Shown in pieces: positions 45,101-49,851 of a stretch of DNA of 64,000 nt (its first letter is position 1; each line of letters opens with the position of its first letter). A program made the translations under genes and the position numbers. The stretch is from Mimachlamys varia (Eukaryota; Mollusca; Bivalvia; Pectinida; Pectinidae): NCBI GenBank assembly GCA_947623455.1, contig OX392540.1, forward strand, positions 6,713,432-6,777,431, given 5' to 3'. A model generated the notes under the pieces. It saw only the letters and a program-made list of their open reading frames with translations. It ran no database searches and was not told the DNA's origin.

Positions 45101-46036
45101 TATACAAACAAAAATAACTCTATATATTAATCAGCCATCATTATGTATCTGGACTTTACAAGCGTATCACATTCATTTCTCCTTTTGTTTAATATGATAA
45201 GATATCTAGGTTCTTTCTATACAATATTCTTCTTTGTTTCACTCAAACATTTGAAAAGCCATTACAGTTAAATGGCCAGATGATCAGGTGACAGTTCTTC
45301 TTGAAAAATACTGTAATTGCCATATTTAGCGCCAAGGGCTCCTGAAAAACTGGTTCCAAAGGGGGCTCTTATTAGGTTAACAAAACTAAGATCTGAACAA
45401 AAAATGTCATTTCTATAAAGCAAATAGGAACAATGAACTTTGACAAAAATGGGGAGCATTCATGAAGTGCGATTCTTGTCATCAATTTTGGATATTTTTT
45501 ACACATTTTACCGATATTTGTTGGCATTTTTTCTTATAAACATTGCACAGTGCAGTGGAACCTTACCATTTATTTGTGTCACAATTGGCAGGAGTACTCA
45601 GTGTTCTCTGACACTAAGTTTTGCTATAATTGGTCTTTTGGCTTCAAAAGAATAGCTGGTTAAATTTTCACATTCTGTAATGTTGACATATATAAAATTC
45701 TGAAAAAAATAGCCGGTTCATAGTTGGTGAATAACAGGCTACTTTTGCCAGCAACCAGCTTTAAATGAGAACCCTGAGTACTTATAGGGAGAGGGGTGCT
45801 AATTACAGCAAATACAGTAGATGAAAAAATCAAGTAGTGTACATACCTGACCCATGCAACGCGTTTCTGTCCTGGCACAGTGATGCAGTTGAGTTTGCGT
45901 ATGCGTTCCCATGCTCGGTTGAATGCCCGGTTACACAGATGCCTACCAGTGTGGCGGACCAGTATAAGGAACGCCTGGTGGTCCTCCGCCGTCTGTCCAT
46001 AGTCAATCTCACTCATAGCTCTATCTGGTCACAACC
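1..46036 (-). CDS. TRAPPC9: TRAPPC9 (NIBP) gene, whole locus; 23 coding exons, 3' end outside window
   Basis: TRAPPC9 is the large subunit specific to TRAPPII, a Golgi/endosome tethering and Rab-activating complex; the mammalian protein is also called NIK- and IKK-beta-binding protein. I assembled 23 coding exons on the minus strand, each with AG/GT borders, and intron phase agrees across all 22 junctions. They give about 1,242 codons, against roughly 1,150 in vertebrates; most of the excess is a Ser-rich insert in exon 2. Motifs from N- to C-terminus follow the family order: [83 protein letters not shown]. The stop codon lies left of base 1. Intron 6 contains another gene. Exon borders are listed below; errors of one or two bases are possible. 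Identity rests on recalled family sequence, not a search. Confidence 0.9.
610..734 (-). CDS. TRAPPC9: TRAPPC9 exon 22
   Basis: It encodes [16 protein letters not shown] and [15 protein letters not shown], matching the family ALTVVPFQDHQNG...SFVGSSTFYL. The acceptor is ctctacag and the donor CCAGT|gtaagt. Its phase (GT completing a codon begun by G) fits any donor in the exon 21 array. Confidence 0.82.
919..1110 (+). pseudogene. RecQ-like helicase fragment, frameshifted
   Basis: From an ATG the frame reads [21 protein letters not shown], then shifts at an A run; the next frame gives [20 protein letters not shown]. This resembles the helicase motif I region of RecQ-type proteins, with the Walker A lysine followed by Arg instead of Ser. 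It sits in TRAPPC9 intron 21 on the opposite strand and is a dead fragment. Confidence 0.5.
1320..5914 (-). repeat. 78-bp tandem array derived from TRAPPC9 exon 21
   Basis: About 59 units are present. Each reads, on the minus strand, as 26 codons of the type [18 protein letters not shown] plus LITFRAGK, and each holds GCCG|gtaagt, the exon 21 donor. Most units are 78 bp and keep frame, giving uninterrupted frames of up to 336 codons. Some are 76 bp (loss of AC in GTACACACTACG) and break it. Blocks are also copied at higher order: 2668-2979 recurs at 3130-3441, and 5120-5398 at 5586-5864. Confidence 0.95.
5915..6013 (-). CDS. TRAPPC9: TRAPPC9 exon 21 (first copy of the amplified exon)
   Basis: It encodes [19 protein letters not shown] then [10 protein letters not shown], aligning with the vertebrate VLVDGQPC...VGDPVRLEVRLTN segment. 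The acceptor is ttttacag. The first available donor is GCCG|gtaagt at 5914. All but the first 11 or so codons of this exon, plus the donor, is the unit of the 78-bp array that runs on to about 1320. Confidence 0.78.
6014..7552. other. TRAPPC9 intron 20: no gene seen
   Basis: The interval is AT-rich. It holds a duplicated segment (ACAAAGTGTAGCTGAAACC type, at about 6200 and 6250) and the TTAA MITE at 7127-7477. I see no other supported exon. Confidence 0.6.
7127..7477 (-). mobile_element. TTAA-flanked MITE, copy 1 of 3
   Basis: Its ends are inverted repeats of AGGCCCAATATACGTAAC. The flanks are ATAA and TTAA, a degraded TTAA target duplication. The interior includes GCGTGTTTACAAATACC and GGTTATCAACTGGATTTT-type sequence shared with the copies at 26153 and 44551, in reverse orientation to them. 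TTAA targeting is typical of piggyBac-type transposition. Confidence 0.8.
7553..7646 (-). CDS. TRAPPC9: TRAPPC9 exon 20
   Basis: It encodes [20 protein letters not shown], equivalent to the family's segment ending LAPLQW. The acceptor is tgctgctag and the donor TGGA|gtaagt; the split codon is completed by exon 21. Confidence 0.75.
7962..9577. repeat. 44-46-bp tandem array in TRAPPC9 intron 19
   Basis: About 36 units of the type GATGTCTGACACTCAACAAC plus CCTATTTTACGACAGTATTTTATA. Two variants alternate irregularly: GACACTCAACAACC and AAAACTCTACATCC. Short frames cross it by chance. No exon sequence is recognisable in the unit. Confidence 0.9.
9917..10518. repeat. 13-bp minisatellite next to the exon 19 donor
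   Basis: About 45 units of GACCGGGGTGTAT with small variants. A 13-bp unit steps through all three frames, so lack of stops leaves a long minus-strand frame (Pro/His/Thr-rich) running on from exon 19. The array starts about 20 bases past the exon 19 donor. Confidence 0.9.
10539..10689 (-). CDS. TRAPPC9: TRAPPC9 exon 19
   Basis: It encodes [13 protein letters not shown], then a helix ending FINILWSM. The donor ATG|gtatcc gives phase 0, as exon 20 needs. The frame stays open past it into a 13-bp minisatellite, but only this donor restores homology. The acceptor is tctacag. Confidence 0.75.
10947..11453 (-). repeat. 30-bp tandem array repeating the TRAPPC9 exon 18 donor
   Basis: About 17 units. 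On the minus strand each unit is ATCCAAAACAGATACGCAG followed by gtaagtcatac, that is, the last 19 bases of exon 18 and its 5' splice site. The dinucleotide GT and most of the donor consensus are kept in every unit. The exon-side copy at 11436 is the functional candidate. Confidence 0.93.
11436..11546 (-). CDS. TRAPPC9: TRAPPC9 exon 18
   Basis: It encodes [19 protein letters not shown] and ends DPKQIR, matching the family CHLLLDVFNSTEHELTV...CQR. The acceptor is ttccacag. The donor is CGCAG|gtaagt, and it is the first of about 17 tandem copies of the same donor. Readthrough to a later copy meets an in-frame TAA. Confidence 0.85.
11606..11900. mobile_element. Dispersed repeat (GGGATCTTGG family), partial
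   Basis: It starts AGATCCCAAAGGGATCTTGG and continues GAAAGATGGATCTTTTCCC. It matches copies at 12233-12900 and 42335-42845. It lies between exons 17 and 18. The class is not recognised. Confidence 0.6.
11939..12081 (-). CDS. TRAPPC9: TRAPPC9 exon 17
   Basis: It encodes [19 protein letters not shown] and then DILPSIIF, clearly the family's FKYSGGPG...GYYR block. The acceptor is ccctttacag and the donor GAAAG|gtcagt. Its polypyrimidine tract and AG are the unit of a short array directly upstream. Confidence 0.87.
12082..12228 (-). repeat. Short tandem array repeating the exon 17 acceptor
   Basis: Five to six units of about 25-29 bp. On the minus strand each contains TATCTCCCTTTA(A)CAG or a close variant, the polypyrimidine tract and AG of the exon 17 acceptor. 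Diverged units continue at 12905-13010, split from these by a dispersed repeat. Confidence 0.75.
12233..12900. mobile_element. Dispersed repeat (GGGATCTTGG family), long copy
   Basis: It begins GAGATCCCAGAGGGATCTTGG and includes two internal repeats of CAAAATCCAAGATGGCTGCC type. It ends near GGACCGGTGGACGGACGA. It interrupts the exon 17 acceptor array. Confidence 0.6.
12905..13010 (-). repeat. Outer part of the exon 17 acceptor array
   Basis: Four units of AAAGGGAGATAAGTACATCAG (plus strand) match the block at 12082-12228. The array appears to have been split by insertion of the element at about 12233-12900. Confidence 0.7.
13011..13756. other. TRAPPC9 intron 16: dispersed repeat debris
   Basis: The stretch from about 13380 to 13600 (CTTACTCTTCCGGAACACC, then GGATTATGGTTTCGTTGAC) resembles 58840-58960. 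No exon is evident. Confidence 0.45.
13757..13803 (-). CDS. TRAPPC9: TRAPPC9 exon 16 (small, variable)
   Basis: This 47-nt exon encodes [15 protein letters not shown], in the position of the poorly conserved linker before the VEYSGGPG block. Support comes from a good acceptor (gttgtag), a good donor (AAG|gtaagc) and phases that fit both neighbours. The sequence itself is not diagnostic. Confidence 0.6.
14011..14481. mobile_element. TA-flanked MITE, copy 1
   Basis: The termini are CAGTGGACTCCACTTAATATC and, inverted, CAGTGCACTCATCTTTATATC. TA flanks both ends. Ends beginning CAGTG with a TA target fit the Tc1/mariner-pogo superfamily. There is no coding capacity. It is closely related to 25362-25811. 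Confidence 0.8.
14560..15300. mobile_element. GTGACCTTGACC-rich dispersed repeat
   Basis: It contains spaced GTGACCTTGAC motifs and a diverged internal repeat (CTTTGCTTAATGTCAT...GTTCATCAGT) about three times, and ends near ATGGACGGACGACAGAC. Relatives with the same GGACGGAC tail occur at 17080-17480 and 24060-24280. It lies in intron 15. Confidence 0.5.
15466..15603 (-). CDS. TRAPPC9: TRAPPC9 exon 15
   Basis: It encodes [18 protein letters not shown] followed by [13 protein letters not shown], matching the family FPLQPGKVATFTINI. The acceptor is ttgacag and the donor TTGTG|gtaagt. The acceptor with about 30 exon bases is duplicated upstream at 15684-15752. Confidence 0.83.
15684..15752 (-). 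repeat. Tandem duplicate of the exon 15 acceptor
   Basis: The sequence TGACTCCACTGGAACACTTT through CAATACAAATACAAT repeats 15572-15640, about 112 bp away. It includes some 30 coding bases, the AG and the adjoining intron. A third, partial copy of the acceptor lies at about 15641-15679. Confidence 0.85.
15769..16078. repeat. 54-bp tandem array in intron 14, with an inverted copy
   Basis: About 5.7 units of AAGGATTGGTTGTCATATTT plus TTGACATTCATTGGTGTGTAACATACAATGGCTC. An inverted partial copy (ATGTTACACACCAATGAATG) lies at 16132-16165, so the array end could form a hairpin. Confidence 0.85.
16251..16339 (-). CDS. TRAPPC9: TRAPPC9 exon 14
   Basis: It encodes [17 protein letters not shown] and the following beta strand, equivalent to the family LIIKLENIGMEPLEK. 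The acceptor is gtttcag and the donor AAAAG|gtaggt. Confidence 0.83.
16585..16922 (-). CDS. TRAPPC9: TRAPPC9 exon 13
   Basis: It encodes [32 protein letters not shown] and a terminal IYAGQ. The donor CAAAG|gtcagt was chosen because it gives the correct join to KECMITIRN in exon 14. The acceptor is attccag. Confidence 0.85.
17080..17480. mobile_element. GTGACCTTTAACCTTGACC repeat fragment
   Basis: It contains a roughly 75-bp internal duplication (AATATCTAATCATGTGTAGAAC twice) and a GGATGGACGGATAGAC tail. It lies in intron 12. Confidence 0.45.
17539..17624 (-). CDS. TRAPPC9: TRAPPC9 exon 12
   Basis: It encodes [18 protein letters not shown], matching the start of the C-terminal beta-rich (Ig-like) half of the protein. 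The acceptor is gtttcag and the donor GATG|gtaggt. The acceptor and first coding bases are duplicated in tandem 79 bp upstream. Intron 11, before it, holds the DIRS element. Confidence 0.82.
17681..17756 (-). repeat. Tandem duplicate of the exon 12 acceptor
   Basis: ATCCCGCTCCACCCAGCAGA...CATTGAAGCATATTGCT repeats 17602 onward at an offset of 79 bp. It carries the 5' part of exon 12, its acceptor and about 50 intron bases. Confidence 0.88.
17973..18069. repeat. DIRS left inverted terminal repeat
   Basis: The core GCAAATGAGTTCTGCAACTA is the reverse complement of the right terminus. The outer tail (GTAAAACCCATTTTCATGAG) recurs, inverted, at 18751-18801. Confidence 0.85.
18120..18260. mobile_element. 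Dispersed repeat with ATAGCGCC/AAGCGCTTTA
   Basis: An (AAT)n run is followed by CATTTGATATAGCGCCCTAT and CTAAAGCGCTTTACAGTACAT. Similar sequence in reverse is at about 60500-60560. Confidence 0.5.
18440..18635 (-). mobile_element. tRNA-derived SINE with a Gly(TCC)-like head
   Basis: On the minus strand GGGCGGATTGGTCGAGTGGG begins a tRNA-like head with A box, a CTTCCAT anticodon loop and B box GGGTTCGATCCCC. The 3' side does not pair with the acceptor, so it is not a working tRNA. A non-tRNA tail follows. Confidence 0.65.
18751..18850. repeat. DIRS internal complementary region
   Basis: 18751-18801 complements the left terminus tail; 18802-18850 (ATACTTACCACTTCCAATTA) complements the right terminus. 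Confidence 0.8.
18852..19950 (-). pseudogene. DIRS reverse transcriptase/RNase H remnant
   Basis: Recognisable motifs are [52 protein letters not shown] and, for RNase [18 protein letters not shown]. The catalytic YxDD is YFND. Two compensating frameshifts disrupt the stretch between DAYL and the PFG motif, and the N-terminal RT region is shortened. The frame ends within RNase H, in the internal complementary region. It cannot encode a working enzyme. Confidence 0.85.
20001..21632 (-). pseudogene. DIRS gag-like remnant, interrupted
   Basis: Frames at 21270-21632 (starting [20 protein letters not shown]), 20313-21203 (acidic, Ser/Pro-rich) and 20001-20186 (basic, ending GGKKQRS) follow one another on the coding strand, as a gag protein of this group would, but are split by stops and shifts. 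Assignment rests on position and composition only. Confidence 0.55.
21760..21840. repeat. DIRS right inverted terminal repeat
   Basis: GTTAAAGAACTGGTAGTTGT to GGACGTGGTAAGTATT matches the inverted left terminus; its tail is complemented at 18802-18850. Confidence 0.85.
22068..22207 (-). CDS. TRAPPC9: TRAPPC9 exon 11
   Basis: It encodes [12 protein letters not shown] and [11 protein letters not shown] chose the donor GTCG|gtaggt over a downstream GT because it gives the phase needed to read FCWVERDV in exon 12. The acceptor is attgtag. Confidence 0.8.
22330..23010. mobile_element. GGTTACCATGG-type dispersed repeat
   Basis: About three diverged repeats of roughly 165 bp (GTGACCTGGTTACAATGGGAA, GTGTGGTTACCATGGGAACC, GACATGGTTACCATGGCAACC). 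The end carries a GACGGACATAAGGAT motif. It lies in intron 10. Confidence 0.5.
23301..23477 (-). CDS. TRAPPC9: TRAPPC9 exon 10
   Basis: It encodes [18 protein letters not shown] and [13 protein letters not shown], close to the family pattern (HLSFLLQTML, then LPPVPFTKLP). The acceptor is ttgtcag and the donor GTTAC|gtaagt. The intronic 27 bases next to the acceptor are repeated at about 23553-23580. Confidence 0.85.
23588..23725. repeat. 31-bp tandem repeat near exon 10
   Basis: About 4.5 units of AAATTGAACATATATCTCGA plus TAATTACCCTT. Just before it, ACAAAAGTGTTTATGGTCAA (next to the exon 10 acceptor) occurs twice. Confidence 0.85.
23839..23932 (-). CDS. TRAPPC9: TRAPPC9 exon 9
   Basis: It encodes [19 protein letters not shown], matching the family LLHELVYASRRMGNP helix. 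The acceptor is ttgacag and the donor ATCAG|gtaagt. Decayed copies of parts of this exon and its acceptor occur at 23988-24060. Confidence 0.83.
24060..24720. mobile_element. CCCCTCAGCCCCTGGGGG-type dispersed repeat
   Basis: Four diverged repeats of about 170 bp carry CCTCAGCCCCCTGGGG and GATGCTTCCTGCCAAATAAGG. One end has GGACGGACAACGCACACCGA and AGGTGACCTAATAAG. It lies in intron 8. Confidence 0.55.
25362..25811. mobile_element. TA-flanked MITE, copy 2, beside the exon 8 donor
   Basis: Ends, length and interior match 14011-14481. The TA target on the exon side is bases 6-7 of intron 8, so only gtcag separates it from the exon. Confidence 0.85.
25819..26017 (-). CDS. TRAPPC9: TRAPPC9 exon 8
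   Basis: It encodes [18 protein letters not shown] and LDPKDRPTG, both diagnostic of TRAPPC9. The acceptor is gttacag. The donor is ACAG|gtcagta, where the TA is the target site of a MITE occupying 25362-25811. Confidence 0.87.
26153..26528 (+). mobile_element. TTAA-flanked MITE, copy 2
   Basis: The left flank is TTAA and the right TTAG. The terminal AGGCCCAATATATGTAAC is inverted at the other end. Lies in intron 7. Confidence 0.85.
26978..27049 (-). CDS. TRAPPC9: TRAPPC9 exon 7
   Basis: Twenty-four codons include [14 protein letters not shown], a highly recognisable family motif. The acceptor is gtttcag, the donor AAG|gttaga, phase 0-0. It lies 11.4 kb beyond exon 6, on the far side of the nested homeobox gene. 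A weak copy of its acceptor (AGAAATATTTCTGACAC on the plus strand) lies near 27121. Confidence 0.8.
27255..27742. repeat. 33-bp tandem array in intron 6
   Basis: About 14 units of CTGAAGTGCCACTAAACTTA plus TCCTGTAGCCACT. The unit is 11 codons and open on both strands, so it shows long mirror ORFs ([11 protein letters not shown] on minus, [11 protein letters not shown] on plus). Nothing suggests translation. Confidence 0.9.
28425..28514 (-). CDS. Candidate 30-codon cassette exon in TRAPPC9 intron 6
   Basis: An open 90-nt block is flanked by a good acceptor (catttcag) and a GT donor (AAGG|gtacat), and is phase 0-0 exactly as exons 6 and 7 require. It would add [17 protein letters not shown] and a following short segment. 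I know no equivalent in vertebrate TRAPPC9. It may be an optional exon, part of an unrecognised gene, or chance. On the plus strand, its 3' half faintly resembles exon 15. Confidence 0.35.
28925..29275. repeat. 37-bp tandem array in intron 6
   Basis: About nine units of CCTAACTTCAGAATCTTTCC plus TCGAGGGTTGAGACTTC, downstream of the nested homeobox gene. Confidence 0.88.
29276..30475. other. 3' flank / probable 3'UTR of the homeobox gene
   Basis: AT-rich. A minus-strand AATAAA at about 29818 could be its poly(A) signal. No other gene is seen. Confidence 0.35.
30476..32683 (-). CDS. Double TALE homeodomain transcription factor, intronless
   Basis: A single open frame of 735 codons encodes a homeobox protein whose N-terminal 540 residues are Ser/Pro-rich and unrecognised. 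Two homeodomains follow, at about residues 541-601 and 628-689. Both have the three-residue TALE loop (YPYPS and NPYPS) and recognition helices [11 protein letters not shown] and [11 protein letters not shown], so W48 and N51 are kept, with Ala at position 50; the first has Met for Phe at 49. The C-terminus is Arg-rich (RRGGRRQR). The frame extends upstream without a stop to a GTG; an in-frame ATG at 32713 has a weaker context than 32683 (A at -3). It lies in TRAPPC9 intron 6, same strand. Molluscs have many divergent TALE genes (for example the spiralian SPILE group); assignment within them would need a tree. Confidence 0.88.
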   Translation of the reverse strand: MTTPSKFVPASPGFNVDFLAWDTPEKPLMLSPTALQNPAAVYSKVSSASINGKMLSQQRSALMDFYSQSAFKPTPPGSSLLPLDLSQNDCSRNVCNDSFFSPPTPKSSLLKNVPAPLMYSPGPMPMKTMYSSVYLQRLQKNPMFQDLQRLLVAECENYHVPTNLLKMSSPWVGAPHSTTKFDLGNQVFSRHTSIQDRMKKMREDISLTQDVGKLSAYYSSEVGSIEVARYQALCAASVSEHATLTVNNCFDEKRLKLMNHIHSELDLLVKPRRRNSSLGSNGSSPDNDSFTSQQGGQLYNNSATSNNSSTDLEAILCEGNELQQPLRPRPRSVVNSDLAQYVGSTARQLKFGDNTVTMETSVVDNHSTDICRPLSTVSCVSTGSAFSSDSDIDVCDFSDSETVFGQTPTVPDPGCFSVSKIKDFYSIPTSHVSIQNHSAITGQSQSSTSHFLLDQVHNDLKCRDSISSCHDDTSLCDSSETSNKPLDIFALATAELDLPSSVQISETAEKLVIDESNVKCEVSSTTDQFQQSDLPQAPAMIGRNRCLTPEATVILTKWYEDHISYPYPSDPEVQQLCVTCGLTKTQVKKWMANKRVRTYNTLSITGNQHPIKRKFKGEGGHTAPVSGKPNYQQLSNEARQILNQWYDNHSENPYPSEDEKVMLSRTANITLPQVRSWFANKRSRAHNTRRQVPNYFINKFPEYTPIVQMVSVHREEARRGGRRQRANRDYMYAPY
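33585..33785. repeat. 51-bp tandem repeat
   Basis: About four units of CAAGTTTAAGTTCAATAAGT plus TTAATCTAAACTAAAATATAATAATCTATTT. Confidence 0.85.
36060..36830. repeat. 33/38-bp alternating tandem array in intron 6
   Basis: About 21 units of CTAATTCAATCTCCATATGG plus TGTAAAGATACAT, with or without a trailing TATTT. Short and long units alternate in patterns that suggest higher-order copying. Confidence 0.88.
38455..38523 (-). CDS. TRAPPC9: TRAPPC9 exon 6
   Basis: This 23-codon exon encodes FKGSG then [18 protein letters not shown], aligning with the family helix before EASEFLQN. The acceptor is attacag, the donor CGG|gtaagt, phase 0-0. A 49-bp tandem array begins about 25 bases upstream of its acceptor. 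Confidence 0.8.
38548..38905. repeat. 49-bp tandem array beside the exon 6 acceptor
   Basis: About seven units of CTGTACAAGATAACTAACGA plus AAGGTAAAATAACATGTTAAAACTTATTT. It begins about 25 bases upstream of exon 6 but contains no exon sequence. Confidence 0.88.
39094..39212 (-). CDS. TRAPPC9: TRAPPC9 exon 5
   Basis: A variable stretch leads into [17 protein letters not shown], matching the family motif for this helix. The acceptor is gtttcag and the donor GCAAG|gtaact. The exon ends in phase 0. Confidence 0.83.
40409..40543 (-). CDS. TRAPPC9: TRAPPC9 exon 4
   Basis: It starts with the conserved [10 protein letters not shown] motif and continues into a variable linker. The acceptor is cttccag and the donor ACAG|gttcag. 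Phase 1 is carried at both ends. Confidence 0.82.
40650..41945. mobile_element. AAACAAGAGGCCCA dispersed repeat in intron 3
   Basis: It starts AAACAAGAGGCCCAATGGGCC. It contains four to five diverged units of about 145 bp with GACCCCT...GAATATGGGTCAAGGTCATTT and CTTCTAGGCCTTTTGG, then CCCTGGGGG-type units. It is related to 54887-56944. Confidence 0.7.
41987..42132 (-). CDS. TRAPPC9: TRAPPC9 exon 3
   Basis: It encodes [19 protein letters not shown] and then a helical segment ending NDWLWIG, matching the TPR-like region of the family. The acceptor is gttgcag, the donor GGAG|gtacag, and the phase fits both neighbours. Confidence 0.85.
42335..42845. mobile_element. Dispersed repeat (GGGATCTTGG family)
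   Basis: It starts GAGATCAAAGAGGGATCTTG in TRAPPC9 intron 2 and shares GATGATTTTTCATT and AGATGGATCTTTTCCCTTC with the two copies near 12 kb. Confidence 0.6.
43517..44359 (-). CDS. TRAPPC9: TRAPPC9 exon 2, with long Ser-rich insert
   Basis: The exon opens with a conserved block ([17 protein letters not shown], then [13 protein letters not shown]) and ends with [14 protein letters not shown]. Between them, roughly protein residues 121-276, lies a Ser/Thr/Glu/Pro-rich low-complexity stretch of about 150 residues; the vertebrate protein has only a short linker there. The insert holds two similar EPPTSxPHSNS motifs. No stop interrupts it. The borders are ttaag|G and ACAAA|gtaaga. Confidence 0.87.
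44551..44934 (+). mobile_element. TTAA-flanked MITE, copy 3
   Basis: TTAA is intact on both sides. The ends are AGGCCCAATATACGAAAC and its inverted equivalent. Lies in intron 1. Confidence 0.88.
45847..46036 (-). CDS. TRAPPC9: TRAPPC9 exon 1 (start-codon exon); CDS 45847-46016
   Basis: The ATG is at 46016 and begins [14 protein letters not shown], as in the family N-terminus. Twenty bases of 5'UTR precede it, back to an acceptor (TTGCAG) just above 46036, so at least one untranslated exon should lie further upstream. All three frames of that UTR carry stops, which fixes this ATG. The donor is CAG|gtatgt. The acceptor, UTR and first codons are the seed of the 65-bp array that follows immediately upstream. 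Confidence 0.85.
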
Positions 46037-47652
46037 CTGCAACATCAACACAACTGTATTAGCTGTACCCATCTCACTCATAGCTCTATCTGATCACAAT
46101 CCTGTAACATCAACACAACTGTGCTAGCTGTACCCATCTCACTCATAGCTCTATCTGGTCATGATCATAATCCTGTAACATCAACACAACTGAGTTAGCT
46201 GTACCCATCTCACTCATAGCTCTATCTGGTCACAGTCCTGCAACATCAACACAACTGTGTTAGCTGTACCCATCTCATTCATAGCTCTATCTGGTCACAA
46301 CCCTGCAACATCAACACAACTGTGTTAGCTGTACCCATCTCACTCATAGCTCTATCTGGTCACAACTCTACAACATCAACACAACTGTGTTATCTGTACC
46401 CATCTCACTCATAGCTCTATCTGGTCACAACCCTGCAACATCAACACAACTGTGTTAGCTGTACCCATCTCACTCATAGCTCTATCTGGTCATGATCATA
46501 ATCCTGTAACATCAACACAACTGAGTTAGCTGTACCCATCTCACTCATAGCTCTATCTGGTCACAACCCTACAACATCAACACAACTGTATTAGCTGTAC
46601 CCATCTCACTCATAGCTCTATCTGATCACAACCCTGCAACATCAACACAACTGTGCTAGCTGTACCCATCTCACTCATAGCTCTATCTGGTCATGATCAT
46701 AATCCTGTAACATCAACACAACTGAGTTAGCTGTACCCATCTCACTCATAGCTCTATCTGGTCACAGTCCTGCAACATCAACACAACTGTGTTAGCTGTA
46801 CCCATCTCACTCATATCTCTATCTGGTCACAACCCTACAACATCAACACAACTGTGTTATCTGTACCCATCTCACTCATAGCTCTATCTGGTCACAACCC
46901 TGCAACATCAACACAACTGTGTTAGCTGTACCCATCTCACTCATAGCTCTATCTGGTCACAATCCTGCAACATCAACACAACTGTGTTAGCTGTACCCAT
47001 CTCACTCATAGCTCTATCTGGTCACAATCCTACAACATCAACACAACTGTGCTAGCTGTACCCATCTCATTCATATCTCTATCTGGTCACAACCCTGTAA
47101 CATCAACACAACTGTGTTAGCTGTACCCATCTCACTCATAGCTCTATCTGGTCACAACCCTGTAACATCAACACAACTGTGTTAGCTGTACCCATCTCAC
47201 TCATAGCTCTATCTGGTCACAACCCTGCAACATCAACACAACTGTGTTAGCTGTACCCATCTCACTCATAGCTCTATCTGGTCACAACCCTGCAACATCA
47301 ACACAACTGTGTTAGCTGTACCCATCTCACTCATATCTCTATCTGGTCACAACCCTACAACATCAACACAACTGTGTTAGCTGTACCCATCTCACTCATA
47401 GCTCTATCTGATCACAATCCTGTAACATCAACACAACTGCGTTAGCTGTACCCATCTCACTCATATCTCTATCTGGTCACAACCCTGCAACATCAACACA
47501 ACTGTGTTAGCTGTACCCATCTCACTCATAGCTCTATCTGGTCACAACCCTGAAACATGAACACAACTGTGCTAGCTGTACCCATCTCACTCATAGCTCT
47601 ATCTGATCACAATCCTGCAACATGAACACAACTGTGCTAGCTGTACCCATCT
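46037..47652 (-). repeat. 65-bp tandem array of the TRAPPC9 start exon, block 1
   Basis: About 25 units. On the minus strand each contains an acceptor (usually TTGCAG, TTACAG or TTGTAG), the 20-base UTR GGTTGTGACCAGATAGAGCT and ATGAGTGAGAT, the first codons of TRAPPC9 exon 1. Each ATG opens 22 codons ending in a TGA that overlaps the next ATG as ATGA. Confidence 0.95.
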
Positions 47653-48022
47653 GATTGAAATACAGATTCTTGTCCTCACTCCATTTTACAAGGATCTGAC
47701 AACAGTAGGATTTTCTAATTGATGACAGGACACAGCTGTCATCTGCACAAAGTAATTTCATCACAAATATGTACATTATCTTGTTGTGACGAAATGACTT
47801 AACCAATCTGATTAAAATGCATGCATTACATAAGGATCCAAAATGAATATCCTTACTCTCACTGTTACATAAGGAGCCAACAACATCCCCTGAAAGGTCA
47901 TGTTCTGGTGACCCTGTGGTCGACTAAAAATCCACATTTTAGAATCTGAAAGTAGTAATTTTATTGCAAAAGGTCACAAGAAAGTAACCCCTATGTTGTC
48001 ACATCTTGACACAGCAGAGAGA
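47653..48022. repeat. Spacer copy A within the 65-bp array
   Basis: This 370-bp non-repeat sequence (starts GATTGAAATACAGATTCTTG) is essentially identical to 49852-50222, offset 2,201 bp, and similar to 51210-51580. Confidence 0.92.
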
Positions 48023-49851
48023 AGTACCCATCTCACTCATAGCTCTATCTGGTCACTATCCTGCAACATCAACACAACTGTGTTAGCTGTACCCATCTCA
48101 CTCATTTCTCTATCTGGTCACAACCCTGCAACATCAACACAACTGTGTTAGCTGTACCCATCTCACTCATTTCTCTATCTGGTCACAACCCTGCAACATC
48201 AACACAACTGTGTTAGCTGTACCCATCTCACTCATAGCTATATCTGGTCACAACCCTGCAACATCAACACAACTGTATTAGCTGTACCCATCTCACTCAT
48301 ATCTCTATCTGGTCACAACCCTGCAACATCAACACAACTGTGTTAGCTGTACCCATCTCACTCATAGCTCTATCTGGTCACAACCCTGCAACATCAACAC
48401 AACTGTGTTAGCTGTACCCATCTCACTCATATCTCTATCTGGTCACAACCCTACAACATCAACACAAATGTGTTAGCTGTACCCATCTCACTCATAGCTC
48501 TATCTGGTCACAACTCTACAACATCAACACAACTGTGTTAGCTGTACCCATCTCACTCATAGCTCTATCTGGTCACAACTCAACAACATCAACACAACTG
48601 TATTAGCTGTACCCATCTCACTTATAGCTCTATCTGGTCACAACCCTACAACATCAACACAAATGTGTTAGCTGTACCCATCTCACTCATAGCTCTATCT
48701 GGTCACAACTCTACAACATCAACACAACTGTGGTAGCTGTACCCATCTCACTCATAGCTCTATCTGGTCACAACTCAACAACATCAACACAACTGTGTTA
48801 GCTGTACCCATCTCACTCATAGCTCTATCTGGTCACAACTCAACAACATCAACACAACTGTGTTAGCTGTACCCATCTCACTCATAGCTCTATCTGGTCA
48901 CAACTCAACAACATCAACACAACTGTGTTAGCTGTACCCATCTCACTCATAGCTCTATCTGGTCACAACTCAACAACATCAACACAACTGTGTTAGCTGT
49001 ACCCATCTCACTCATAGCTCTATCTGGTCACAACTCAACAACATCAACACAACTGTATTAGCTGTACCCATCTCACTTATAGCTCTATCTGGTCACAACC
49101 CTGCAACATCAACACAACTGTATTAGCTGTACCCATCTCACTCATATCTCTATCTGGTCACAACCCTGCAACATCAACACAACTGTGTTAGCTGTACCCA
49201 TCTCACTCATATCTCTATCTGGTCACAACCCTACAACATCAACACAACTGTGTTAGCTGTACCCATCTCACTCATATCTCTATCTGGTCACAACCCTGCA
49301 ACATCAACAGAACTGTGTTAGCTGTACCCATCTCACTCATATCTCTATCTGGTCACAATCCTGCAACATCAACACAACTGTGTTAGCTGTACCCATCTCA
49401 CTCATATCTCTATCTGGTCACAATCCTGCAACATCAACAGAAATGTGCTAGCTGTACCCATCTCACTCATAGCTCTATCTGGTCACAACCCTGCATCATC
49501 AACACAACTGTGCTAGCTGTACCCATCTCACTCATATCTCTATCTGGTCACAATCCTGCAACATCAACGCAACTGTGCTAGCTGTACCCATCTCACTCAT
49601 ATCTCTATCTGGTCACAATCCTGCAACATCAACACAGCTGTGCTAGCTGTACCCATCTGACTCATATCTCTATCTGGTCACAACCCTACAACATCAACAC
49701 AAATGTGTTAGCTGTACCCATCTCACTCATATCTCTATCTGGTCACAACCCTGAAACATGAACACAACTGTGCTAGCTGTACCCATCTCACTCATAGCTC
49801 TATCTGATCACAATCCTGCAACATGAACACAACTGTGCTAGCTGTACCCAT
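48023..49851 (-). repeat. 65-bp tandem array, block 2
   Basis: About 28 units of the same 65-bp sequence. A run around 48540-49070 shares the CAACTCAACAAC variant, indicating recent local expansion. Confidence 0.95.

Noticed and set aside
47591..47806. 71-codon minus-strand ORF present twice (also 49792-50007)
   Set aside because: The duplication is of non-coding spacer plus the 65-bp unit; the third spacer copy does not keep the frame.
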